A DNA stretch of 34,999 nucleotides from Clostridium sp. CAG:1193 (GCA_000436255.1 HF990809.1:1-34999); one strand, 5' to 3'. Counted from the first letter of the stretch, positions 1-7,740 are shown. Translations and numbers: made by a program. Notes: generated by a model from the sequence alone, not told the origin.

Positions 1-2447
1 CCACATGGACATGGATCGTTTCTTCCTACTTTTTCTTTTTTATGTGTTCCACCTTTTAATGTTTTTTCATCTCTATTGTTAACTATAGGTTTTGCTACTT
101 CTTTTCTTTCTATATTTTGTCTTATTTCTGCTCTTAATAGGAATAAACTTGTTTCTTCTGATATTTTATCCATCATATTATCAAATATTTGATATCCTTC
201 TTTTATATAAGCTTGTAATGGATCTTCATTAGCATATCCTCTTAATCCAACACCATCTCTTAAATGTTCCATATTATTTATATGATTCATCCAGTTTGTA
301 TCTATTACTCTTAATGATATTGCTTTTTCAAATTCGCTAACTAATTCCCATGGTAATTCATTTATTTTTTTCTCATAATCTTCACTCAATACTTCAAATA
401 TTTCTTGTGATACTTCTTCAGGCATCTTACCATCTATATCACTTAATTTTATTTTCTTCATTTTAAGTAGATTTTTATTTACATAATCTTTTAGAGTTTC
501 ATATTTGTTTTCTTCTTCACTTATTAAATACTTATTTACTATACTACTTATATAATCTTTAAATGAATCTAATACTCTTTCATGTATTGAATCTGAATCT
601 AATATTTCATTTCTTCTTTTATATATTATTTCTCTTTGTTCATTCATTACATTATCATATTGTAATAATTGCTTTCTTATATCGAAGTTATTTCCTTCAA
701 CTCTTTTTTGTGCACTTTCTATTGATCCTGTAAATATTTTACTTCTTATTGCCTGATCATCGAATCCCGCTGTTTGCATTAGTGTCTTAATTCTATCTGT
801 TCCAAATCTTACCATTAATTCATCTTCTAATGATACAAAGAATTGTGATACACCCGGATCTCCTTGTCTTCCTGCACGTCCCCTTAACTGATTATCAATA
901 CGTCTTGATTCATGCCTTTCAGTACCTATTACACATAATCCACCTAATTCTTTTACACCTTCACCTAATTTAATATCTGTTCCACGACCAGCCATGTTTG
1001 TTGCTATTGTTACTGAACCTATTTCGCCTGCTTTTGCTATTATTTCTGCTTCTCTGGCATGGTTTTTAGCATTTAATACTTCGTGTTTAATATTTTCTTT
1101 TGTAAGCATTTTACTTACAAGTTCACTTGTTTCAATTGCAATTGTACCAACTAATATCGGTTGTCCTGTACTATGTCTTTCTTTTATTTCTCTTACTATT
1201 GCATTAAATTTAGCTTTTTTAGTTGCAAATACTAAATCAGGTAAATCTTCTCTTATAACATCTTTATTTGTAGGTATTTCTATTACATACATGTTGTATA
1301 TATTTCTAAATTCTTCTTCTTCTGTTTTTGCAGTACCAGTCATACCAGATAATTTATTATACATTCTAAATAAATTTTGGAATGTAATTGTTGCAAGAGT
1401 CTTTGTTTCATCATTAATTTTAACGCCCTCTTTAGCTTCGATTGCTTGATGTAAACCTTCTGAAAATGCTCTTCCTTTCATTAGACGACCCGTAAATTGA
1501 TCAACAATTATTACTTCTCCATCTTGCACTACATAATCAACATCATTTTGCATTCCATAATTAGCTTTTAATGATTGATCAATATGGTGTACTAAAGCCG
1601 AATTGGATATATCATATAAATTATCTATCTTAAAGAATTTGCAAGCTTTATCACTACCGTCTTCTGTTAAACTTACTGATTTAGTCTTTTCGTCTATTGT
1701 ATAATCTGTATCTTTTTTTAATGTTTTTACAAATGTATCTGCACTTACGTATAGATTCTTAGATTCCATTTTACCACCAGATATAATAAGTGGAGTACGT
1801 GCTTCATCTATTAAAATTGAGTCAACTTCATCTAAAATTGCGAAATTTAATTCACGTTGTACTCTATTTTCTTTTTTTACAACCATGTTATCTCTTAAAT
1901 AATCAAAGCCAAGTTCATTATTTGTTGTATATAAAATATCTTTTTCATATTCTTTTCTTTTTTCTGATGGTGTAAGTTCTCTTAAGTTAACACCTACTGA
2001 TATTCCTAAAAACTCAAATATTTTGCCCATCCATTCAGCATTTCTTGTTGTTAAGTATTCATTAACTGTAATAACATGTACTCCTTTTCCTGTAAGTGCA
2101 TTTAAGTATGCCGGAAGTATTGTTGTAAGTGTTTTTCCTTCACCTGTTTTCATTTCTGCAATATTCCCATAATGTATTGCTATACCACCTAGTAATTGAA
2201 CACGGAATGGATATTCACCAATCACTCTTTTTGCAGCTTCTCTAATAGTTGCAAAAGCTTCTACTAAAATATCATCTAATGTTTCCCCATTTACTAATCT
2301 TTCTTTAAATTCATTAGTTTTAGCTTTTAACTTTTCATCACTTAATTCACTATATTCACTAGATAATGCCTCTATACTATCTGCTAAGGCACCAAACCTT
2401 TTTAATTCTTTATACTCATGATCAAACAATCTTCTTAAAATGTTCAT
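1..2447 (-). CDS. secA: SecA preprotein translocase ATPase (C-terminus cut by window edge)
   Basis: This is the ATPase motor that drives unfolded preproteins through the SecYEG channel at the cytoplasmic membrane. About 815 codons are visible from the ATG at 2447. The N-terminus begins MNILRRLFDHEYKELKRF, a typical SecA start. A Walker A motif (MKTGEGKT) lies near residue 100, followed by a DEAD-type DEVD box, the AGRGTDIKL and RIDNQLRGRAGRQGD helicase motifs, and the basic linker RNDPCPCG that begins the C-terminal zinc-binding SEC-C motif. The frame runs off the window inside that motif, so only about ten residues are missing and the gene is otherwise intact. A GAGGTG ribosome-binding site lies 5 nt before the ATG. 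It follows hpf, as in Bacillus. Identification is secure. Confidence 0.97.
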   Translation of the reverse strand, partial: MNILRRLFDHEYKELKRFGALADSIEALSSEYSELSDEKLKAKTNEFKERLVNGETLDDILVEAFATIREAAKRVIGEYPFRVQLLGGIAIHYGNIAEMKTGEGKTLTTILPAYLNALTGKGVHVITVNEYLTTRNAEWMGKIFEFLGISVGVNLRELTPSEKRKEYEKDILYTTNNELGFDYLRDNMVVKKENRVQRELNFAILDEVDSILIDEARTPLIISGGKMESKNLYVSADTFVKTLKKDTDYTIDEKTKSVSLTEDGSDKACKFFKIDNLYDISNSALVHHIDQSLKANYGMQNDVDYVVQDGEVIIVDQFTGRLMKGRAFSEGLHQAIEAKEGVKINDETKTLATITFQNLFRMYNKLSGMTGTAKTEEEEFRNIYNMYVIEIPTNKDVIREDLPDLVFATKKAKFNAIVREIKERHSTGQPILVGTIAIETSELVSKMLTKENIKHEVLNAKNHAREAEIIAKAGEIGSVTIATNMAGRGTDIKLGEGVKELGGLCVIGTERHESRRIDNQLRGRAGRQGDPGVSQFFVSLEDELMVRFGTDRIKTLMQTAGFDDQAIRSKIFTGSIESAQKRVEGNNFDIRKQLLQYDNVMNEQREIIYKRRNEILDSDSIHERVLDSFKDYISSIVNKYLISEEENKYETLKDYVNKNLLKMKKIKLSDIDGKMPEEVSQEIFEVLSEDYEKKINELPWELVSEFEKAISLRVIDTNWMNHINNMEHLRDGVGLRGYANEDPLQAYIKEGYQIFDNMMDKISEETSLFLLRAEIRQNIERKEVAKPIVNNRDEKTLKGGTHKKEKVGRNDPCPC

Positions 2448-2465
2448 ATTTTCACCTCACTATAT

Positions 2466-2474
2466 ATTGTATCA
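2466..2474 (-). promoter_or_regulatory. Extended -10 promoter candidate for secA
   Basis: On the minus strand TGATACAAT (extended -10, TGnTACAAT) directly follows the T-tract of the hpf terminator and lies about 19 nt before the secA ATG. No good -35 is seen, since that region is the terminator hairpin. The transcript would have a leader of only about a dozen bases, with the GAGGTG ribosome-binding site at its 5' end. Inferred from sequence only. Confidence 0.4.
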
Positions 2475-2501
2475 AAAAAAAAGAAATAGATAAACTATTT
2501 C
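2474..2501 (-). terminator. Intrinsic terminator of hpf, overlapping its stop codon
   Basis: On the minus strand a 7-bp stem GAAATAG/CTATTTC with a 5-nt loop is followed by a run of nine to ten T. The first base of the stem is the last base of the hpf TAG stop codon. Confidence 0.7.
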
Positions 2502-3034
2502 TAATTAGTTTCTATAAGTCCATAGTTATTATCTTTTCTTTTATATAGTACACAAACCTTACTTGTTTCACTATCTTTATAGATAAAGAAATCGTGTCCA
2601 AGCATTTCCATTTGTAAAATTGCTTCTTCCTCACTCATTGGTTTAGTATTTAATTCTTTTCTTTTTATAACTAAACTTTCTTCTATATCTTCTTCATCAT
2701 CTTCTATATAACTAAGATTAAAGTTTTTTGAAGCAGCTTTTTCAATTTTATTAATCTTTGTTTTATTCTTTCTTATTTGTCTTTCAATCTTATCTGAAAC
2801 ACGGTCTATAGCAGCATATAAATCTTCTGCAGATTCCTCGTTTCTAATTGTAAAACTTGTTGTTGGAATTGTAACTTCTATTGTTTGATCATAACCTTTT
2901 ACTTTAATTACAACATTTGCAGTTATTGAATCAGGTTTATCAAAGTATTTGTTTAACCTATCCAACTTTTCAGTTATGTACTCCTTTATTGCATCTGTAA
3001 CTAATATTTTGTCACCTCTAATATTATATTTCAT
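2501..3034 (-). CDS. hpf: Ribosome hibernation promoting factor, long form
   Basis: Long-form HPF dimerises 70S ribosomes into inactive 100S particles in stationary phase or stress. The 177-residue product has the two expected parts. An N-terminal HPF/RaiA domain (residues 1-100, beginning MKYNIRGDKILVTDAI, with the basic helix RVSDKIERQIRKNKTKINK) is joined by an acidic linker to a C-terminal dimerisation domain of about 60 residues (IKRKELNTKPMSEEEAILQM and HDFFIYKD). Length fits the family. The ATG has an AGGAGGG site 6 nt upstream. It lies directly upstream of secA, as in Bacillus (yvyD-secA), but a terminator separates the two. Confidence 0.95.
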   Translation of the reverse strand: MKYNIRGDKILVTDAIKEYITEKLDRLNKYFDKPDSITANVVIKVKGYDQTIEVTIPTTSFTIRNEESAEDLYAAIDRVSDKIERQIRKNKTKINKIEKAASKNFNLSYIEDDEEDIEESLVIKRKELNTKPMSEEEAILQMEMLGHDFFIYKDSETSKVCVLYKRKDNNYGLIETN

Positions 3035-3052
3035 GTTATCCCTCCTATTTAT

Positions 3053-3061
3053 ATTATATCA
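3053..3061 (-). promoter_or_regulatory. Extended -10 promoter of hpf
   Basis: TGATATAAT on the minus strand is a perfect extended -10. It lies 18 nt before the hpf ATG and a few bases past the T-tract of the csp terminator. No clear -35 was seen. Confidence 0.55.
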
Positions 3062-3071
3062 TACTTAAAAG

Positions 3072-3096
3072 AAAAAAACTACCTAAACGGTAGTTT
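3072..3096 (-). terminator. Intrinsic terminator of csp, overlapping its stop codon
   Basis: On the minus strand AAACTACC/GGTAGTTT forms an 8-bp stem with a 5-nt loop, running straight into a T-run. The csp stop codon (TAG at 3083-3085) lies inside the stem and loop. Confidence 0.8.
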
Positions 3097-3295
3097 CTAC
3101 AACTGCACAAACATTAATGGCTTGTAGTCCTTTTTCAGTTTGAATTAAATCGAACTCTACTAATTGCCCTTCACTAAGTGTTTTAAAGCCATTTTGTTTT
3201 ATTGCTGAATAATGTACGAAAATATCTTCGCCTTCACGGTATTCAATAAAACCATACCCTTTTTCATTGTTGAACCACTTAACGTTCCCTCTCAA
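3083..3295 (-). CDS. csp: Cold shock protein (CspA family)
   Basis: A 70-residue single cold-shock domain that binds single-stranded RNA or DNA and acts as an RNA chaperone. The RNP1 motif KGYGFI (residues 12-17) and RNP2 motif DIFVHY (24-29) are both present, and the protein has the family's usual length. The start codon is TTG (3293-3295), preceded by GAGGTG at 5 nt. An in-frame TGA a few codons upstream excludes any earlier start. It is monocistronic, with its own terminator. Confidence 0.95.
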   Translation of the reverse strand: MRGNVKWFNNEKGYGFIEYREGEDIFVHYSAIKQNGFKTLSEGQLVEFDLIQTEKGLQAINVCAVVETTV

Positions 3296-3376
3296 ATCTG
3301 CACCTCACCTTCTTTTCTATACTTTAATTTTAAATTATAAAGTATATATAATTCAACACTACGCAAACTACAAATT

Positions 3377-3406
3377 ATGACATATGTCGCACTGCAGTCT
3401 TATAAT
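3377..3406 (+). promoter_or_regulatory. Plus-strand promoter with two adjacent palindromes
   Basis: ATGACA (3377-3382) and TATAAT (3401-3406) are 18 bp apart on the plus strand, pointing at agrB about 180 bp downstream. Two palindromes lie within it: GACATATGTC (3379-3388) overlapping the -35, and ACTGCAGT (3391-3398) in the spacer, an operator-like arrangement. It could start a long agrBD leader or a separate small RNA. A csp promoter is expected in the same gap on the other strand, but no convincing one was seen. Confidence 0.4.
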
Positions 3407-3435
3407 ATCAAATTCTTATCCTTTTATTGTAAAAC

Positions 3436-3465
3436 ATGTATGAAGTGTCATTTTAGATGTATGAA
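3436..3465 (+). repeat. 21-bp-spaced direct repeat, possible response-regulator site
   Basis: The 9-mer ATGTATGAA occurs at 3436-3444 and 3457-3465, exactly two helical turns apart. A third copy at 3585-3593 spans the agrB start codon. A 9-bp repeat with a 12-bp spacer is the layout bound by LytTR-type regulators such as AgrA, but the base match to known AgrA sites is only partial. A possible -10 (TATATT, 3487-3492) lies 21 bp beyond the second copy, with no good -35, as expected of an activated promoter. Function is inferred. Confidence 0.35.
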
Positions 3466-3544
3466 AAGATAGTCACAAAAAAGCAATATATTTTTATGCA
3501 AACTAAAATTGTTTTTTTACATAATGAGTCTTTAAAAAAAATAT

Positions 3545-3579
3545 CTGTTCTTATTTAGGTATACTATAAGCATGAACAG
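3545..3579 (+). promoter_or_regulatory. Possible proximal agrB promoter within an inverted repeat
   Basis: TATACT (3560-3565) lies 23 nt before the agrB ATG without a recognisable -35. It is flanked by the perfect inverted repeat CTGTTC (3545-3550) and GAACAG (3574-3579). Either an activated promoter with operator arms or an RNA hairpin in the leader is possible. Confidence 0.3.
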
Positions 3580-3588
3580 GAGAGATGT

Positions 3589-4194
3589 ATGAAAGAAGTA
3601 TTTTTAAATAAATCTATGGATTTGCTTAGTTCAAAATATAATTATGATTCACTTACTAAAGATAAAATCCTTTACGGGCTTGAAATAATTTATATATTTA
3701 TAACTAAGTTATTTGTAATATTAATATCAGCATTAATATTTGGTTTATTTAAAGAAATGTTAATATTTACACTACTTCTAAATGGACTTAGAACATTTGC
3801 ATACGGAGTTCATGCTAAGAAAAGTTGGCATTGTTATATATCTAGTTTAGTTGTATTTATACTTATGCCATATATATTTATAAACATAAACATTAATTTA
3901 ATTCAAAAAATAATAATTTCCATATTATCATTAATTTCAATGTATGTATATGCTCCTGCTGATACAGAAAAAAGACCAATAGTTAATATGAATCAAAGAA
4001 AAAAACTAAAATTGTATTCATTCTTAGTATGTACAATATATATTATTCTTTCATTCATAATTAAAAATGAAATGATAATAAATTTAATATTATTATCCAT
4101 GATAACTGAATCATTTGTAATTAATCCATTTATATATAAAATTTTCAATCTTCCTTATAATAATTATAAGGAATACTTAAAAAATGGTGTTTAA
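3589..4194 (+). CDS. agrB: AgrB-type peptide cyclase/protease
   Basis: A membrane cysteine endopeptidase that cuts the AgrD precursor and helps form and export the cyclic autoinducing peptide. The 201-residue product has the family signature: the catalytic pair His75 and Cys82 in RTFAYGVHAKKSWHC, equivalent to His77 and Cys84 of Staphylococcus aureus AgrB. The conserved YAPADTEKRPI loop is near residue 120, and there are four to six hydrophobic segments. Length is normal. The start has AGGAGAG 5 nt upstream. The agrD gene follows after 32 bp, and agrC and agrA lie beyond on the other strand, so the quorum-sensing locus is complete. Confidence 0.95.
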   Translation: MKEVFLNKSMDLLSSKYNYDSLTKDKILYGLEIIYIFITKLFVILISALIFGLFKEMLIFTLLLNGLRTFAYGVHAKKSWHCYISSLVVFILMPYIFINININLIQKIIISILSLISMYVYAPADTEKRPIVNMNQRKKLKLYSFLVCTIYIILSFIIKNEMIINLILLSMITESFVINPFIYKIFNLPYNNYKEYLKNGV

Positions 4195-4226
4195 ATAACA
4201 CATAAATGTAGTTAGGAGGTGTAATA

Positions 4227-4346
4227 ATGAACTTAGTAGCAAAAATATTAAATAAAGCAGCATTAACAAGCGCTAAAAACAGTGAAACAACTTGTCCAGT
4301 AATTTTTATAGACGAACCAAAAATGCCAGCAAGCATGATTAAATAA
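4227..4346 (+). CDS. agrD: AgrD-type autoinducing peptide precursor (39 aa)
   Basis: This small gene follows agrB with a strong AGGAGGTG site 6 nt before the ATG. The product has the three AgrD parts: an amphipathic N-terminal leader (residues 1-16), a core with a single cysteine (Cys23 in NSETTCPVIFI), and an acidic, Pro-rich tail DEPKMPASMIK matching the conserved x-E-P-x-x-P recognition tail. The thiolactone would join Cys23 to the residue before the cut. Aligning the tail to known AgrDs puts the cut after Ile28 and gives a six-residue ring (CPVIFI). Cutting one residue earlier would give the usual five (CPVIF). The identity is secure; the mature peptide is inferred. Confidence 0.9.
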   Translation: MNLVAKILNKAALTSAKNSETTCPVIFIDEPKMPASMIK

Positions 4347-4358
4347 TGTAAAATAAAG

Positions 4359-4382
4359 AACCACAAAAATGTGGTTTTTATA
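4359..4382. terminator. Shared terminator between agrD and agrC
   Basis: AACCACA/TGTGGTT forms a 7-bp stem with an AAAA loop. The plus strand continues with a T-rich tract, and the minus-strand tail is moderately T-rich. The two convergent agr operons meet here, and the agrC stop codon begins just past the stem, so the hairpin probably ends both transcripts. Confidence 0.7.
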
Positions 4383-5667
4383 ATTTTATTTTTAAAATTG
4401 CTTCAAACATTGAACCATATGAATTCATAGTAAACTCTATTTTATCATTGTTTTTAATTATATCATTTACTATAGATAATCCATATCCTCTATTTTTACC
4501 TTTTGTAGAAAATCCTGTACCCATAATTTTTGAAGTATCAACTTTCTTATCTGTACTATTTTCTATAATAATTAATATCTTATTATCTTCTTTTTTCATT
4601 TCTAGAGATATATACTTATCATTAGATGCACGTGCACTTTCTATTGCATTGTCAAGTAATATTCCCACTATTTTAATTACATCTTTATTAACTTTAGGAT
4701 TTAAATCATCAAACTCTTTTACTTTTTTCTTAATCAATAAATCTATATTCATAGATTTATCTAGCTGAGAAAACTTATAATAAATTAAACCTTTTAAACC
4801 AGATGGAATTTTATCAATATTTTTAATTAAATAATTATCTCTAATTACTCTATTTTCTTTTATTATTTCTGATATATATTCTTTTAATTTTGTATTACTA
4901 GGATCTGCATAACCATTTATTACTATTAATTGATTTTTAAAATCATGGACTAATTTTCTTTTCTCTTCTATTTCTTTTTCATATTGTTCAAGATAATTTA
5001 GTAAAATATTATAGTTTTCAGATAATTTGTTTGATTTAATTGATTCTTTATACAATAAATAAACTATTATAACAAATACAAGAACTAGTACTAAATTTAT
5101 TACAACGGCACCCATATTCCCTATACTTATCATATTTCTATATGATAAAGTTATTATAATTGCTGCAAGAAATAACCACATTATGTAAATTTGATTTCTT
5201 TCAAGAACTTTTAAATTTTTTCTTATAAACTCATTTAATGGTTTAAATAATAATACTGGTATTGTACCTACTATTGTTAGTACTGCACCAATAGTTCTTC
5301 CTAATATATAATTGTTAAATTTGGTATAATCTACTTTAAAAATACCAATTAATATAAATACTATTATCTCACCAATAAACATATATCCTGTAGATATTAA
5401 TACCAAAAGTAAACTCTTTTCTAGCTTTAATTCAAATATTACTTTTATAGCAAGAGTTACAAATGGTATTGTGATTAATATTTTAAATATGTCTGTATTA
5501 AACATATTAATCATTGCAATTGTTATTGATGTTAATATTATAATTGATATATTTCTAAATGGTTTATCTATCCATTTTAATTTAAAAACTTTTTTAATTA
5601 CTATTACATAAAATATTATGTTTAATAACGCTCCTATAAATAAATCCAAGTGTTCAATTACTTGCAT
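4378..5667 (-). CDS. agrC: AgrC-type sensor histidine kinase
   Basis: The membrane receptor for the autoinducing peptide, which phosphorylates AgrA. The N-terminal ~205 residues hold about six hydrophobic segments. A coiled-coil linker leads to the HPK10-type H-box (RKLVHDFKNQL, phospho-acceptor His241), the N-box (GILLDNAIESA, Asn340) and a short G-box (KGKNRGYGLSIV). The 429-residue length is normal for AgrC. Its start overlaps the end of agrA by 14 nt, so the two are translationally coupled with agrA first, the reverse of the Staphylococcus order. Convergent with agrBD. Confidence 0.93.
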   Translation of the reverse strand: MQVIEHLDLFIGALLNIIFYVIVIKKVFKLKWIDKPFRNISIIILTSITIAMINMFNTDIFKILITIPFVTLAIKVIFELKLEKSLLLVLISTGYMFIGEIIVFILIGIFKVDYTKFNNYILGRTIGAVLTIVGTIPVLLFKPLNEFIRKNLKVLERNQIYIMWLFLAAIIITLSYRNMISIGNMGAVVINLVLVLVFVIIVYLLYKESIKSNKLSENYNILLNYLEQYEKEIEEKRKLVHDFKNQLIVINGYADPSNTKLKEYISEIIKENRVIRDNYLIKNIDKIPSGLKGLIYYKFSQLDKSMNIDLLIKKKVKEFDDLNPKVNKDVIKIVGILLDNAIESARASNDKYISLEMKKEDNKILIIIENSTDKKVDTSKIMGTGFSTKGKNRGYGLSIVNDIIKNNDKIEFTMNSYGSMFEAILKIKL

Positions 5668-6370
5668 CTTGTTTCACTTCTTTCTTATAATTTCTAGATA
5701 ATAAATCTGTTGTTTGCCCATTTTTAAATATTATTACTCTTTCTTTTGGATCAATTTTAACTACATTATTCATATTAGTAATACATGCTCTATGAGTGTA
5801 TTTAAAGTCTCCTATCAACCTTTTATATATTGCGTTTAATGGTTCATTAACTTCATACTCATCATTTGTTGTCATAATTACACTTTTTCTTCTATATGAA
5901 TCATAAGTAATATAAAGTATATCTTTATAATCAATCTTTGTTATTGCTCTATTTACTCTTACTGTTAATTTTTCATCATTTAATACTTTATTTATACATG
6001 CTAAAATACACTCTTTCATTCTCTTATCATATAAATCAAATTTAGATATAAAATCAAATATTAAAACTTTTGATTTGAATGCTAAATGTTCTAGTTCATA
6101 ATGTGCAGACAAAATAAAAATTACTGAATCCCAATCTCTTTTTCTTATTTCTTTTGCTATTTCTAGTCCTGATTTATCATTAACCTCTATATCTAATATG
6201 TAAATCTTGTTGATAAGATCTGAATGAATAATTTCATAAAATGAATCATCATAATTATGAAATACATGTATCTTGTATTCTATTGATGTTTTAAATATTG
6301 TTTTTACTATTATATCTTTTACAGTATTTGTTATAGCTGTTTCATCGTCACATATTATAAAATTTAACAT
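5654..6370 (-). CDS. agrA: AgrA-type LytTR response regulator
   Basis: The response regulator partner of AgrC. An N-terminal receiver domain (residues 1-125) has the acidic pocket CDDE (7-10) and phospho-acceptor Asp60 in YILDIE. A C-terminal LytTR DNA-binding domain (about 130-238) contains ILYITYDSYRRKS and the RVIIFKNGQ region. Such domains bind pairs of 9-bp direct repeats 21 bp apart, and a candidate pair lies upstream of agrB. The start has AGGTGG at 4 nt. It has a strong promoter of its own, so the sensor pair is not carried on the agrBD transcript. Confidence 0.93.
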   Translation of the reverse strand: MLNFIICDDETAITNTVKDIIVKTIFKTSIEYKIHVFHNYDDSFYEIIHSDLINKIYILDIEVNDKSGLEIAKEIRKRDWDSVIFILSAHYELEHLAFKSKVLIFDFISKFDLYDKRMKECILACINKVLNDEKLTVRVNRAITKIDYKDILYITYDSYRRKSVIMTTNDEYEVNEPLNAIYKRLIGDFKYTHRACITNMNNVVKIDPKERVIIFKNGQTTDLLSRNYKKEVKQDASN

Positions 6371-6385
6371 AAGACCACCTATTTA

Positions 6386-6414
6386 ATTATAGATTCTTTA
6401 TATGTTTTATTCAA
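6386..6414 (-). promoter_or_regulatory. Sigma-A promoter of agrA-agrC
   Basis: Minus-strand TTGAAT (6409-6414) and TATAAT (6386-6391) are separated by exactly 17 bp. The predicted start is about 9 nt before the agrA ATG, so the ribosome-binding site would be at the very 5' end of the RNA. The good -35 suggests constitutive expression of the sensor pair, unlike the poorer signals before agrB. Confidence 0.75.
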
Positions 6415-6447
6415 TATCATTTTTCCAATTTTTTCCATTTTGTGGCT

Positions 6448-6476
6448 AAAAAAAGAAACAAAATGGTCTTTTGTTT
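6448..6476 (-). terminator. Intrinsic terminator of the spoIIID-mbl operon
   Basis: On the minus strand AAACAAAA/TTTTGTTT forms an 8-bp stem with a 5-nt loop, followed by C and seven T. It lies 14 nt past the mbl stop codon. Confidence 0.65.
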
Positions 6477-6489
6477 TCTCTATGTAAAT

Positions 6490-7476
6490 TTAATCATCAA
6501 TTAGATTTAAATTTTCTAATAATATGCCTGTTCCTTCTGCTACACAAGTAAGTGGACTTTCTGCTATATATATAGGTACTTTTAATTCTTCTTTTAATAG
6601 ATTATCTAATCCATCTACCATAGCACCTCCACCAGTTAATACTATTCCTTTATTAATTATATCTGCAGATAATTCTGGTGGAGTATTTTCTAATACTTGT
6701 TTTATGCTTCTTATTATTTCATCTATACTTTCTTTAAGTGCATTTTTTACTTCTTCACTTTCTAATTTTATAGTGTGTGGAAGTCCTGTCGTTATATTTC
6801 TTCCTTTTACATCCATTTTTTCTTTTTTGCACGAAGAAACTGTTCCTATTTTTTTCTTTATTTCTTCTGCAGTTATTTCACCAATTAAAAGTTTATACTT
6901 ATCTTTTACATATTTAATTATTTCATTATCAAATGTATTGCCTGCTATTTTTAATGATGTACTTGTTACTATTGAACCAAGTGATAATACTGCTATATCT
7001 GTTGTTCCACCACCTATATCAACAATCATTGACCCACTTGGTTTTGATATATCAAGTCCTACTCCAACAGCAGCTACCTTTGGTTCTTCTTCTATAAATA
7101 CTTTTTTTGCGCCTGTTCTTTCCGCTGCTTCTTTTATTGCGTTTTTTTCAACTGGTGTAACATTTGTCGGGCAACATATAAGTATTCTTGGCTTTGAAAA
7201 TAGGTTTTTGCCATTAACCTTTTTTATAAAATAATCAAGCATTGCCTCTGTTAACTCAAAGTCTGCAATAACTCCTTCTTTCATGGGTTTTATTGCTTTT
7301 ACTTTACCAGGAGTTCTTCCTAACATTTCATGTGCTTCTAATCCAACAGCTAAAACCTTTTTATTTTCATCATCAATCGCTACTACTGAAGGCTCATTTA
7401 ATACTATACCTTCTCCTTTTATGTATATTAATATATTTGCTGTTCCTAAATCTATTCCAATATCTTTTCCAAACAC
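6490..7476 (-). CDS. mbl: MreB/Mbl-type actin-like cell-shape protein
   Basis: A bacterial actin that polymerises under the membrane and guides lateral wall synthesis. The 328-residue product opens FGKDIGIDLGTANILIY (phosphate-1 loop) and carries IVDIGGGTTDIAV (phosphate-2 loop, about residues 153-165) and the adenosine motif GIVLTGGGAMVDGL. Length is normal. The start is GTG (7474-7476) with AAGGAG 8 nt upstream. It sits 12 bp after spoIIID, the arrangement of Bacillus spoIIID-mbl, hence the symbol; mreB would fit the sequence alone equally well. The hpf-secA side of the Bacillus order lies beyond the agr locus. Confidence 0.9.
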   Translation of the reverse strand: MFGKDIGIDLGTANILIYIKGEGIVLNEPSVVAIDDENKKVLAVGLEAHEMLGRTPGKVKAIKPMKEGVIADFELTEAMLDYFIKKVNGKNLFSKPRILICCPTNVTPVEKNAIKEAAERTGAKKVFIEEEPKVAAVGVGLDISKPSGSMIVDIGGGTTDIAVLSLGSIVTSTSLKIAGNTFDNEIIKYVKDKYKLLIGEITAEEIKKKIGTVSSCKKEKMDVKGRNITTGLPHTIKLESEEVKNALKESIDEIIRSIKQVLENTPPELSADIINKGIVLTGGGAMVDGLDNLLKEELKVPIYIAESPLTCVAEGTGILLENLNLIDD

Positions 7477-7488
7477 TTCTTCATCTCC

Positions 7489-7740
7489 TTAACTTGCTTT
7501 TAAATATTTTATTCTTGTAGATTCTCCACCTTTAATATGTCTTGTTTCTATATGTTCTTTTAATATTTTTAATATACTTTCATATAATTGCATATTTATA
7601 TGAGATAATCTTTCGGTTAAATCTTTATGTACTGTACTTTTACTTACATGAAATTTTTGTGCGGTTTTTCGTATTGTATCTTTAGTATTTATAATGTGCA
7701 CTGCTTCTTCACAAACACGTGTATGTATTTTTGAATTCAT
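7489..7740 (-). CDS. spoIIID: Sporulation transcriptional regulator SpoIIID
   Basis: A small DNA-binding protein that modulates mother-cell genes under sigma-E during sporulation. The 83-residue product has the characteristic helix-turn-helix (TIRKTAQKFHVSKSTVHKDL, about residues 22-41), then RLSHINMQLY and the basic tail RHIKGGESTRIKYLK, close to the Bacillus protein along its length (93 residues there). GGGGTG precedes the ATG. Its stop codon is part of the TAAGGAG site of mbl. The TA-rich 60-bp leader shows no clear sigma-E promoter. Confidence 0.93.
   Translation of the reverse strand: MNSKIHTRVCEEAVHIINTKDTIRKTAQKFHVSKSTVHKDLTERLSHINMQLYESILKILKEHIETRHIKGGESTRIKYLKAS

Noticed and set aside
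994..1449. 151-codon plus-strand frame
   Set aside because: Lies entirely antisense to secA, without a ribosome-binding site; a shadow of the A+T-rich codon pattern. The same applies to the many similar frames opposite mbl, murA, dnaN and mnmE.
4145..4366. 73-codon minus-strand frame across the agrB-agrD junction
   Set aside because: Antisense to agrD and the end of agrB; agrD has a strong ribosome-binding site and family motifs.
4626..4635. CACGTG-centred palindrome in agrC as a parS site (others at 7714 and 33738)
   Set aside because: Flanks do not match the parS pattern TGTTNCACGTGAAACA; ordinary coding sequence.
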